Shown here in pieces: positions 41,200-54,500 of a stretch of DNA of 64,000 bases (positions within the stretch are counted from its first letter, which is position 1; every line of letters starts with the position of its first letter). The stretch lies in assembly GCA_033239005.1 (NCBI GenBank), contig BSQZ01000033.1, positions 3,497,501 through 3,561,500 of the forward strand. The letters are read 5' to 3'. Below the pieces are notes generated by a model that saw nothing but the letters and a program-made list of their open reading frames with translations, made no database searches and was not told where the DNA came from. This DNA comes from Lamellibrachia satsuma (Eukaryota; Annelida; Polychaeta; Sabellida; Siboglinidae). The translations under genes and the position numbers were made by a program.

Positions 41200-42450
41200 G
41201 TCAGTTCCCAGTTGGTCATAGTTGTATCATCACTGCATTGGCCAGTGACATGAGCCTTGCTTAAGTGCTTGATGAAGTTTGTTGCTATCAGATATTGAAA
41301 CCAGGTTTGGAATTGTTATCTAAAATGAAAATGTTCATTACATAATGCTGAGCTATGATGGTCTGCAAAGTATTTTGGCAATAATATATATATACACACA
41401 CACGCACGCACGCACGCATGCACACACACACATTTACCACATTTCAGGGATCAAGTTAGAATTAAAAGAACAATAATTACGAAAATTGTGGTGAAAATGT
41501 GATGTCAGTATTGTGGACTGTCATCTAGACTAATGACCAGATTTCACCAAAGTTTGCAGGAAATATTCAGGTGATATTCTCTCTATTAATAAATAAGTAT
41601 TTAATTCCTTTCAATATTATATTCCCAGGGTTGCAACCTAACACCGGCCTGGTGGCCAATGGCTGGTACTTTTGCAGTTGGGCCAGTTGCGCCTGAAAAT
41701 AAAAGAGCTTATTATGGCTTTTATTTAACAATCAATACATTATTTCCCAGTGCAGTATCGAGGCTGGTAGAATATCGGTTGGGCAGGTATGTTTTTTAAC
41801 TTACCAGCCCGATGGGGCTGGTGAACAGAAATGTTGGTTTTCAGCCCTTTATGTTCCTCATACAGATAACAGTGGTCTGCAGCCACTACACAGGGCTGCA
41901 ATGACAGGGAACCTAACCACAGTTCAAATCTTGCTCAACATGCATGCCGATCCCAACGCCGTGGCCAGTGCGGGCGAAACACCACTGCTGTTTGCATGCC
42001 ACCGTGCCCACCTCAAGATAATGCACTTATTGGTACAGAGCGGTGCAAACATTGATGCAGTGGACAACGCAGGCTGCGGGGCGATCCACTATGCAGTCAA
42101 TGGTGGCCAGGTGTAAGTCTTCTTCTTGCGTGTGTCATCATCACGGGTCAAATTGCTAGGATGGTCTGCTTGAGCCGCTCAGGCATAACAAATACAGATA
42201 CTTTCATTTCAAGTTAAAAACATGCACATACAACAATGCATTTCAAGTGTACATAAGTTAAAATATAAAGGATCATTTAAAAAGATATAAAGATCACCTT
42301 TGTACGCAATGAAGTGCCCTTGTCCATCTAGATCACACGTTTTATCAAATAATTTTCAATGTCATATACACGTTTTCTAAAAAACATATTCCTGCGCAAG
42401 GGGCATTAAAGTTGTCAATGTAATTGTTAACAAACATACTGATGTATCCT

Positions 42451-42520
<70 letters not shown>

Positions 42521-45500
42521 CATGAACTTTTGACATTACCACATTTATTGTTAGTTCTGATGCCTTTTGCAAATATGTTGCTCATTACTGTGATGTGGCT
42601 GGTGCTTTTTGTCTTGCTACAAAAACTAGTTATTGAAATGTGTTGTACTTGGCATGTATTGTCCTGTCGAACTGCCAGTGTTTTTTCACATGGTTACATT
42701 TGATTAGCTAGTTCTATGTAAGGACTGAGTCTTCGAACAACGGATCTCATCCCGCGTCAGTCGTGTGTCCTTTGGTGACTGTATAGGCCAAGGCACATCT
42801 GGTTCGAGATAATAATAATAAAAGTTAAGCACTTTAGATACATGCCATCATAACAATTATATTAAAAACAATACCAACAATAATAAGTCTAAAATATAGT
42901 CCGTGAAAAAACATGAAAATGTATAAATGGAATTTATTTGTTTTGCAGTATGCATTATACAAAAGTTCTCATCAGCATATCATAAAAATGTATACTGCAG
43001 CAGTGTTTTCACAGTCCTCGCTGAATCTGGCGACTGATTCCACCGATTAGCTATGGTCACTGCACAACAAAATGACGATCACAGTCTGTGAAGCTAGTTC
43101 AGACTATAGATGCAAAGATGTTGGTTAGTTGATGTTTGTGATCACTGTTCATTGTGGCAGACAGTTTGTGTGTGTCCTGGAGTCTAGTCATGTCTGTTGG
43201 TTGGTGTTCTTGTAGTGCAGCTGTTCATTATCTGAACGAAGTGTGCGGACTGTCCACACACACGCGAGACAACCGTCTGCAAACTCCACTCTTCAAAGCA
43301 TGTAACCAAGGACATGTGGACATGCTTAACTATCTGCTGCGAAAAGGGGTAGGTTCATTGCAAAAGGGGTCGGTTCATTGCAAAAGGTGTCGGTTCGTTA
43401 CAAAAGGGGTCGGTTCATTGCAAAAGGGGTCGGTTCATTGCAAAAGTGGTCGGTTCGTTATAAAAGGGGTCGGTTCATTTCAAAAGGGGTAGTTTTCTCA
43501 CAAAAGTTGCAGGTCCATTACAAAAGGAGTTGCAAAAGGGGTCGGTTCGTTACAAAAGGGGTTGGTTCATTGCAAAAGGGGTAGTTTTCTCACAAAAGTT
43601 GCAGGTTCATCGCAAAAGGGGTCAGTTCATTACAAAAGGGATTGGCTTATCGCAAAAGGGGTCGGTTTCTCGCAAAAGGGGTCGATTTCTCGCAATAGGG
43701 GTCGGTTCATTGCAAAAGGGACAGGTTCACCATGAAAAGGGTAGGCTCATTGCAAAAAGGGTAGGTTCATTGCAAGAAACATTATTATGCAATTTATTGA
43801 TATCACATACTTTGTTGCAGCGCAGTGAAGTAGATGCGGAGGATGCAGCTGGGAATACTGCAATTCACGTTACTGCAGAGAAATGTTACAGCTGGAGCTG
43901 CTGGCGCCTCCTGGAGGAGGGCGGGCTTCAACTGCTCCACAAGGCGAATAAGGACAATCTGACGCCTCTAGATGTCGCTATTAAAGCCTCAGCAACAAAG
44001 TATGACAATGCACTGAGCAGAGTTGACACATTGTATGGATGTCCCAAATGGATGTCCCGTATGCAGTTCAGATTGTTTGGAAGGATTATCATTTTGTAAA
44101 AATATCTCTTGATCAGAATATGTTTCATGTAGGTATATCTCATAGACTGATAGATGATCACTCTTGATCAGAATATGTTTGATATAGGTATATCTCATAG
44201 ACTGAAAGATGATGATTCTTGATCAGAATATGTTTGATGTAGGTAAATCTCATAGACTGATAGATGATGACTCTTGATCATACTATAAATATTTTTGGAA
44301 GTAAACATTCTTTAAACTAGAAGTGCAGGGGGGTTACCTAGAGGTGTCTCAAGCAGAACAAGAGGCCACTAGTACAGATAAACCAATATCAAATCATCCG
44401 AAAAACATCTCTGAAAAAGGTTATAGATGCGTATGTTTAAATGCAAGGAGCATAGTAAATAAGAAAAACGAATTAAACATTATGGTAGAAGATATTGACC
44501 CTCACATAATTGGTATAACTGAATCATGGGCCAACATAGATATAACAGATGCTGAATTGGGACTGACAGGATACGTAATGTTTAGGAAAGATCGAATAGG
44601 AAGAAGGGGTGGGGGAGTTATTTTATATGTTAAAGAATCTATTCAGGCTTATGAAATAAAACTAGAAAGGGAAGCAGATTGTGATGAAGCTGTTTGGTGC
44701 AAAATTGTTTCAGGAAATTCAAAATTAACTATTGGATTAGTTTACCGAAGTCCAAACATAAACGAAGAGGACAACACAAAAATAAAAACGCTATAAAGGA
44801 AGTTAGTAAAGGGGAATGTATCATAATGGGAGATTTTAACCATGGACACATACAATGGAATTCTCTAGAGAGCACAGGGATTGAGGATCAACAATTTCTA
44901 TGTTTAATCCAGGATAGCTTTCTTACTCAGCACGTACTAAAACCAACCAGGGGAGAAAATGTATTAGATATAGTTTTGTCATCACAAATAGAATCAGTGG
45001 ACAATGTAAAAATATTTGAACCATTGGGTAATAGTGACCATAATCAAATACATTTTGACATCAATGTAAAATCAGAAAGTAAAAATAAGAAAACGTACAA
45101 GAGAAACTTCCACAAAGGTAACTACAAAGATATGAGAAACTACTTAGCAAAGCTAGATTGGAATAACATGCTGATGAATAAGACCGCAATTGAATGTTGG
45201 AATATTCTAAAATATGAAATTGAGAGTATCATCGATAAATTTGTTCCCTTCCAAAAACAAGGAAAACGGTGTAGAAAGAAACACTTGTCAAAAGAGGCAA
45301 TTAGAAAAATAATGCTAAAACAAACTATGTGGAGGGTTTATAGGCGTACCAGAAAGGAAGAAGACTATGCAAAATACAAAGAGGCACTTAATGCAGCTAC
45401 AACTGAAATCAGACAATCTAAAAGAAGCTATGAGCAAAAACTGGCATGTAACATAAAAACTGACAGCAAGAGTTTTTATGCATATGTCAGGAGTAAACAA

Positions 45501-48500
45501 AACGTACAAGACAAGGTTGGACCTCTAGAAGACAGTGCTGGAAATATAATATCACGGGTTTTTAATGGCGGAAGACCTAAATGGTTACTTCAGTTCAGTG
45601 TTTACCAAAGAAGATATTAGTTCATTACCAGTTGCTGATGCTAAATTTCAGGGGGCTAAATCTGACTATTTAGGACCGTTAGTTGTAACTCCAGAATTGG
45701 TAGCTAAGAAAATAAAGGCAATGAAGGATAACAAATCACCGGGAGTGGATGGGATTCCTCCAAAATTACTAATGGAAACAGTAGATCAAATCAGTATACC
45801 GCTTGCTAGAGTATTCAACTTGTCATTAAAAGAGGGAGTTGTTCCGTTTGAATGGAAAGAAGCAAACATCATACCATTATTTAAAAAGGGTTCGAGAAAT
45901 AAGTCAGAGAATTACAGACCAGTGAGTTTAACGTCAGTGATTTGTAAATTATTAGAAAGGTTAATTAAAGACCATATGGTGGACTTCCTCGTTAAGCATA
46001 AATTATTAAATTCATCTCAACATGGATTCCTTAAAGCGAGGTCATGCTTAACAAATATGTTATGTTTTTTGGAAGAAATCACTAAGTGGATAGACGTGGG
46101 ATTGCCAGTAGATATTATCTACTTAGATTTTCAGAAAGCTTTTGACAAAGTGCCACCTCAAAGATTACTACTTAAATTAAAAGCCCATGGTATCGGGGAT
46201 AGCATAACTGACTGGATAGAACAATGGCTGACTGACAGAAGACAACGAGTTGTAGTAGATGGAGAAGTTTCAAATTGGAAATCGGTTTTGAGTGGGGCAC
46301 CTCAAGGATCAGTATTAGGACCTATATTATTCTTAATTTATATCAGTGACTTGGACGACAGTATAACAAGTAACGTACTGAAATTTGCGGATGACACAAA
46401 ACTGTTTAGAAAGGTTAATACTGATGGTGATAAACAACATTTACAAAACGATCTAGACAGATTAGTGAAATGGTCTGAGAAATGGCAGATGCTGTTCAAT
46501 TTTGGGAAATGTAAATGCCTACATACAGGACATGGGAACTTGAATGTAAACTATAAAATGGGAGATACTGTTCTGGGTACTACTGTAAAAGAAAAGGACT
46601 TAGGACTTACAATAAGCACTAATATGAAAGTTTCAGAGCAGTGTGGTATTGCAGCTTCAAAGGGTAATCAAATTCTTGGATTGATTAGAAGAAACATAAC
46701 ATACAAGGGAAAAAAGTTAATTATACATCTTTATAAAGCAATAGTTAGACCTCATTTAGAATACTGTATACAAGCATGGAGACCATATCGTAAGAAGGAT
46801 ATAGATACGCTTGAACGCATACAAAGGAGAGCAACTAAAATGATTCCAGAACTTAGAGACCTTAGTTATGAAGAACGCCTGAAAGAATGTGGTTTAACAA
46901 CTCTAGAGACAAGGAGGTTAAGAGGAGATCAGATTGAAGTTTTTAAGATATTGAATGGTTATGAAAATATTGATAGCAATATGTTTTTCTCACTCAAGAA
47001 GGATAGCAGAACTAGAGGACATGAGATAAAATTAGTAAAGGATCAATGTAGATTGGACATCAGGAAGCACTCATTCTCACAGAGGACAATAAATGAATGG
47101 AACCAATTGTCTACAGATTGTGTAACTGCTAGCAGCGTGAATATGTTTAAAAACAAGGTTGACACATATCTCAGGAGGGCGGGTTATAAGTAGGTGAACA
47201 TTGTTGGACTCTCGATAAGCCAATGGCTTCCTTGTCCACTTGCCATCTGGGCCTTTGGCTTGGATGGCAAATCTTGTTAAATCTATGAATCATGCTATGT
47301 AGATTTGTATGACTTTATACAGAATATCAAGTCAAAAATGCAGATTTCAACCTAAAAATGTGGTAAACAGGTCTAACTGAGTTCGCTCTCATAGACAAAT
47401 ATATTACTGAGGTGAGAATTGTATACCAAATTTGGGTGTAAGCCATCGAGCAGTAATTTTAGTAGAGGTCAGAAGAATATTGTAGAAAACCATGGTTTAA
47501 CCGACAAAAAGATTCTTTACAGTTAATGTTAAGCATAATGTGGAGCAGTTCAATGGAAGAGTGCTGGAATGTGGAGCATGGCAGTTCAATGGAAGAGTGC
47601 TGGAATGTTGAGCATGGCAGTTCAATGGAAGAGTGCTGGAATGTGGAGCATGGCAGTTCAATGGAAGAGTGCTGGAATGTGGAGCATGGCAGTTCAATGG
47701 AAGAGTGCTGGAATGTGGAGCATGGCAGTTCAATGGAAGAGTGCTGGAATGTGGAGCATGGCAGTTCAATGGAAGAGTGCTGGAATGTGGAGCATGGCAG
47801 TTCAATGGAAGAGTGCTGGAATGTGGAGCATGGCAGTTCAATGGAAGAGTGCTGGAATGTGGAGCATGGCAGTTCAATGGAAGAGTGCTGGAATGTGGAG
47901 CATGGCAGTTCAATGGAAGAGTGCTGGAATGTGGAGCATGGCAGTTCAATGGAAGAGTGCTGGAATGTGGAGCATGGCAGTTCAATGGAAGAGTGCTGGA
48001 ATGTCAGTCGAAACTTATATAATTTCATTCACCCCTCTTTGCGTCAACAAATGTTGCAGTTGTATGATATATGTTGAACACATTGCTTAGTAGTAATTTA
48101 CTACTGTTATTTTGGCTAACAAGATTATGTCGATGTTTCAACAGGAATAGCCAGACAGTGAAAATGCTGCGCTACTACACCTCAGTTGGGATGCGCACTG
48201 GTCATTTAACAGGACCCCGAATGATCTGGTGGTGCCACCTATTGATGCCTGCTGCTGCATACCTCGCTATTTTGATAATCATTCAGTTCACGCACCATCG
48301 AGGTCTGGTTGCTTCAGGACTGCTCATTGGCCTGATAAAGAGTATAATGTGCCACACACCACGCATGCGTTCATACTGTAGGTGGGTATGGTGAACAGAG
48401 AATAACATTTTCCACTTTGTTGTTGTCTTCAGTTAAAACAAAACAGAAATCATGGTTTTGGGCCTATGCATCTATAAGAGTTACTAAGGATAACCAGTTG

Positions 48501-51500
48501 CACCTACAATAAAACATATGATGTCAGCGGTTTACTAGGAAAATCTTGTTGAACACATAGAATCTTTATTTCATACTGTTAGATAGTCATATGTCACGAG
48601 TGCTTGTAGTCTGGCCATATTTGCTCACCAAATGACAATCTTTTTGTAAACACCTAGTGCTGTTCTTGCCAATATGATATGGCCATGCTGTTGTCATCTA
48701 AACTCAACTTCTGCAACACATTTTGCCTTTGTGTGCTAACCTTTTCCTGTTCTGACTTAGCAGCTAGCTTGATTGAGAGTTTACGTTGCTTCTGATGGCT
48801 CTTCTATTTTGGTCAAAGGGACTTAATGTCCCACCATAAGTTGATTTCTTAGAACTGTCAGGCACTTATTGGTCGGCCAATAAATTTTTAGACATGCCTG
48901 CTCAATTGTAGATGGCCGAATCCAGTCTTTACTGGCATGTTTGCCGCAGGACTCTTCTACACTACAACCTGTATTTACCGCGAGATATTAAAGTGTATCC
49001 TTTTTGTGTCTGTGTCTGTTTGGTTTTTAAATAATTGTGTACATCAAGTTTTATAATTAATATTTAGTTTGATTGGAAGATCTTTTATTCATATGTATGG
49101 AACAATTCTACACTTTGTTTAACTGCATGGTTATAGGATTGTAAAATAATATAGTAAGAGCAAAACTGTCAACTTATGCCAATGCAGCTAACAATTAACA
49201 TCACTATGTTACCACTGTTCTCATTTCTATGTCTGTTGTTGTTGTTAGACAGTATTAAAACCATATTCGCCTTCCCCAAACAGTTGTCTTGAACAATATC
49301 CTTACATGCCTTGAAATGCTGTTAAGAATACGTAGAAGATTGTTCAGACATGCAAAACCAAAATAATCTCCATGATGATATTAAGACAATATTTGCCTTT
49401 CACCACCAGTCGTCTAAAGACAATATCCCTATGTGCCTTGAAATGCTGTTGAGAATACATAGAAAATTGTTCAGACATGCAAAGCCCAAATTATCTCCAT
49501 ATAATATTTTTGTTTATCCAGAAGAAAATATTGTGTGAAAGTTTTCTTGTTGAATATTGATGGAAACGTTTGTCTTGTTATGCAATGCATGATATATAAA
49601 ACCATGTAATTGATTCCATAACCAGAGTCAGATATCTACATGGAATACCCAGTGGTCACTGCGGTGTGTGCATCTACAAACATCGCTATGCTAATAGTCT
49701 ACTACAAAATGATAACTTCGCATCCAGGTGAGACTTTTCATTTCTTTGTTGCCGTTGTATTTCTTGCTTGTCAACAAGTCAACAGTCTGGATTTTGGGGC
49801 ACAATTATGGGATATACAATAAAAATTAAAGAAATTTCTAGTGACAGGTTGTCAATCTAATTAATTATCTATAATAATCAGAATCAACCGAATAAAAGCA
49901 ACAGAGGTTTGGCCAAGGAACATTTAGAATCTGACTCAGTTTAGCGAAATGGCAATATCTGAGAATGGGTCTAAGTACCAAAGTTGTTATAATGTCGAAC
50001 CCTCAGTCAAAACGACCATGGTTTAAATCCACTTGCTGTTGTTTCAAAGCTTGGGCAGTTTCATTCCACATTGCCTCAGTTCACTGTGTAACTTACAGTG
50101 GTAGTCTGGTGCATGAACAGATAGTCTTTGTGCATTGCTTCCCAGAGAAGTTGAGTTGGTTTGGATAGAAGAGATCTGCCAGGGGTGTCTGTCAGATGAG
50201 ACATTACAACAATCTGTAAATTCCTTCTGCCTGATGTCTATGCCAGGGGGGAAGTAAAAGATCTCACACAGTGGGTAAATATTTAACTTGTCATGGACTC
50301 AAAATCTCTAGCGTCATGATCACCTAGTGTTATACATAAAGGTCTGAAGTATTTTTTAATAACTGCTTCTGAAAGCTGCAATTGTTTTTTCTCAACAACT
50401 GAAGTGGTTCGGACAAATAAAAAGAAGTAGCCTTATAGTTAATGCCAGATTTGAAGGCATGATGGACATGAGATGAAGATGAGGAACACCACAAAGAAGA
50501 TAGAGGGACGACATAAAGAAGATAGAGGGACGACATAAAGAAGATAGAGGGACGACATAAAGAAGATAGAGGGACGACATAAGGAAGATAGAGGGATGAC
50601 ATAAAGAAGATAGAGGGACGACATAAAGAAGATAGAGGGACGACATAAAGGAGTGGATGAAACCAGGGTGGAATTATCTGAACATAAAAGTGTAAGGTCG
50701 GGCTGAGTGAAAAAACATGTCAAGTTAACATGTCATTGACTCGTATATTATATTAAATAGATGACAGATGTAAAATTAATAAATAGACACATGAAATTAT
50801 CACACAATTGTTTCACCATGTGCATCAAACAACCATGTATCTATGACAATATCAGACGATGAAATTGTGATTTCTATTATGTTGCTGCAAGCATTATTTG
50901 TAGCACAATATATTAAATTTAAACCAATACAATACATATTGTATGCTGTATAGCAAACTGTATGATAGAAAATGTATCAGTATCTTATGAAACAGTGCAG
51001 TCGTAAGTTACACATGTACATACTTGTTGATTAAGAAGCCATGTTTCTGTCTGACAGGCTTGTGTAAGAGCTCCTCTGTAAATGAGAGCACTGGTCATGT
51101 GTACAACATACTTGTTGATTAAGAAGCCATGTTTCTGTCTGACAGGCTTGTGTAAGAGCTCCTCTGTAAATGAGAGCACTGGTCATGTGTACAACATACT
51201 TGTTGATTAAGAAGCCATGTTTCTGTCTGACAGGCTTGTGTAAGAGCCCCTCTGTAAACGAGAGCACTGGTCATGTGTAAAACATACTTGTTGATTAAGA
51301 AGCCATGTTTCTGTCTGACAGGCTTGTGTAAGAGCCCCTCTATAAACGAGAGCACTGGTCGTGTGTACAACATACTTGTTGATTAAGAAGCCATGTTTCT
51401 GTCTGACAGGCTTGTGTAAGAGCCCCTCTGTAAACGAGAGCACTGGTCATGTGTACAACATACTTGTTGATTAAGAAGCCATGTTTCTGTCTGACAGGCT

Positions 51501-54500
51501 TGTGTAAGAGCCCCTCTGTAAACGAGAGCACTGGTCATGTGTACAACATACTTGTTGATTAAGAAGCCATGTTTCTGTCTGACAGGCTTGTATAAGAGCC
51601 CCTCTGTAAACGAGAGCACTGGTCGTGTGTACAACATACTTGTTGATTAAGAAGCCATGTTTCTGTCTGACAGGCTTGCGTAAGAGCCCCTCTGTAAACG
51701 AGAGCACTGGTCGTGTGTACAACATACTTGTTGATTAAGAAGCCATGTTTCTGTCTGACAGGCTTGCGTAAGAGCCCCTCTGTAAACGAGGACACTGGTC
51801 GTGTGTACAACATACTTGTTGATTAAGAAGCCATGTTTCTGTCTGACAGGCTTGCATAAGAGCCCCTCTGTAAACGAGAGCACTGGTCGTGTGTACAACA
51901 TACTTGTTGATTAAGAAGCCATGTTTCTGTCTGACAGGCTTGCGTAAGAGCCCCTCTGTAAACGAGGACACTGGTCGTGTGTACAACATACTTGTTGATT
52001 AAGAAGCCATGTTTCTGTCTGACAGGCTTGCGTAAGAGCCCCTCTGTAAACGAGGACACTGGTCGTGTGTACAACATACTTGTTGATTAAGAAGCCATGT
52101 TTCTGTCTGACAGGCTTGCGTAAGAGCCCCTCTGCAAACGAGAGCACTGGTCGTGTGTACAACATACTTGTTGATTAAGAAGCCATGTTTCTGTCTGACA
52201 GGCTTGCGTAAGAGCCCCTCTGCAAACGAGAGCACTGGTCGTGTGTACAACATACTTGTTGATTAAGAAGCCATGTTTCTGTCTGACAGGCTTGCGTAAG
52301 AGCCCCTCTGCAAACGAGAGCACTGGTCGTGTGTACAACATACTTGTTGATTAAGAAGCCATGTTTCTGTCTGACAGGCTTGCGTAAGAGCCCCTCTGCA
52401 AAGCGAGAGCACTGGTCGTGTGTACAACATACTTGTTGATTAAGAAGCCATGTTTCTGTCTGACAGGCTTGCGTAAGAGCCCCTCTGCAAAGCGAGAGCA
52501 CTGGTCGTGTGTACAACATACTTGTTGATTAAGAAGCCATGTTTCTGTCTGACAGGCTTGCGTAAGAGCCCCTCTGCAAACGAGAGCACTGGTCGTGTGT
52601 ACAACATACTTGTTGATTAAGAAGCCATGTTTCTGTCTGACAGGCTTGCGTAAGAGCCCCTCTGCAAACGAGAGCACTGGTCGTGTGTACAACATACTTG
52701 TTGATTAAGAAGCCATGTTTCTGTCTGACAGGCTTGCGTAAGAGCCCCTCTGCAAACGAGAGCACTGGTCGTGTGTACAACATACTTGTTGATTAAGAAG
52801 CCATGTTTCTGTCTGACAGGCTTGCGTAAGAGCCCCTCTGCAAGCGAGAGCACTGGTCGTGTGTACAACATACTTGTTGATTAAGAAGCCATGTTTCTGT
52901 CTGACAGGCTTGCGTAAGAGCCCTCTGCAAGCGAGAGCACTGGTCGTGTGTACAACATACTTGTTGATTAAGAAGCCATGTTTCTGTCTGACAGGCTTGC
53001 GTAAGAGCCCCTCTGCAAGCGAGAGCACTGGTCGTGTGTACAACATACTTGTTGATTAAGAAGCCATGTTTCTGTCTGACAGGCTTGCGTAAGAGCCCCT
53101 CTGCAAGCGAGAGCACTGGTCGTGTGTACAACATACTTGTTGATTAAGAAGCCATGTTTCTGTCTGACAGGCTTGCGTAAGAGCCCCTCTGCAAAGCGAG
53201 AGCACTGGTCGTGTGTACAACATACTTGTTGATTAAGAAGCCATGTTTCTGTCTGACAGGCTTGCGTAAGAGCCCCTCTGCAAGCGAGAGCACTGGTCGT
53301 GTGTACAACATACTTGTTGATTAAGAAGCCATGTTTCTGTCTGACAGGCTTGCGTAAGAGCCCCTCTGCAAAGCGAGAGCACTGGTCGTGTGTACAACAT
53401 ACTTGTTGATTAAGAAGCCATGTTTCTGTCTGACAGGCTTGCGTAAGAGCCCCTCTGCAAGCGAGAGCACTGGTCGTGTGTACAACATACTTGTTGATTA
53501 AGAAGCCATGTTTCTGTCTGACAGGCTTGCGTAAGAGCCCCTCTGCAAACGAGAGCACTGGTCGTGTGTACAACATACTTGTTGATTAAGAAGCCATGTT
53601 TCTGTCTGACAGGCTTGCGTAAGAGCCCCTCTGCAAACGAGAGCACTGGTCGTGTGTACAACATACTTGTTGATTAAGAAGCCATGTTTCTGTCTGACAG
53701 GCTTGCGTAAGAGCCCCTCTGCAAACGAGAGCACTGGTCGTGTGTACAACATACTTGTTGATTAAGAAGCCATGTTTCTGTCTGACAGGCTTGCGTAAGA
53801 GCCCCTCTGCAAACGAGAGCACTGGTCGTGTGTACAACATACTTGTTGATTGAGAAGCCATGTTTCTGTCTGACAGGCTTGCGTAAGAGCCCCTCTGCAA
53901 AGCGAGAGCACTGGTCGTGTGTACAACATACTTGTTGATTGAGAAGCCATGTTTCTGTCTGACAGGCTTGCGTAAGAGCCCCTCTGCAAGCGAGAGCACT
54001 GGTCGTGTGTACAACATACTTGTTGATTGAGAAGCCATGTTTCTGTCTGACAGGCTTGCGTAAGAGCCCCTCTGCAAACGAGAGCACTGGTCGTGTGTAC
54101 AACATACTTGTTGATTGAGAAGCCATGTTTCTGTCTGACAGGCTTGCGTAAGAGCCCTCTGCAAGCGAGAGCACTGGTCGTGTGTACAACATACTTGTTG
54201 ATTGAGAAGCCATGTTTCTGTCTGACAGCCTTGCGTAAGAGCCCCTCTGCAAACGAGAGCACTGGTCGTGTGTACAACATACTTGTTGATTGAGAAGCCA
54301 TGTTTCTGTCTGACAGGCTTGCGTAAGAGCCCCTCTGCAAACGAGAGCACTGGTCGTGTGTACAACATACTTGTTGATTGAGAAGCCATGTTTCTGTCTG
54401 ACAGGCTTGCGTAAGAGCCCCTCTGCAAACGAGAGCACTGGTCGTGTGTACAACATACTTGTTGATTAAGAAGCCATGTTTCTGTCTGACAGGCTTGCGT

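Noticed and set aside
42345..42572. Minus-strand frame with a long alternating Tyr-Ile run
   Set aside because: Produced by the (AT)n microsatellite.
47459..48090. Five overlapping frames of 130-190 codons on both strands
   Set aside because: All come from the 36-bp minisatellite, whose triplet period keeps frames open.
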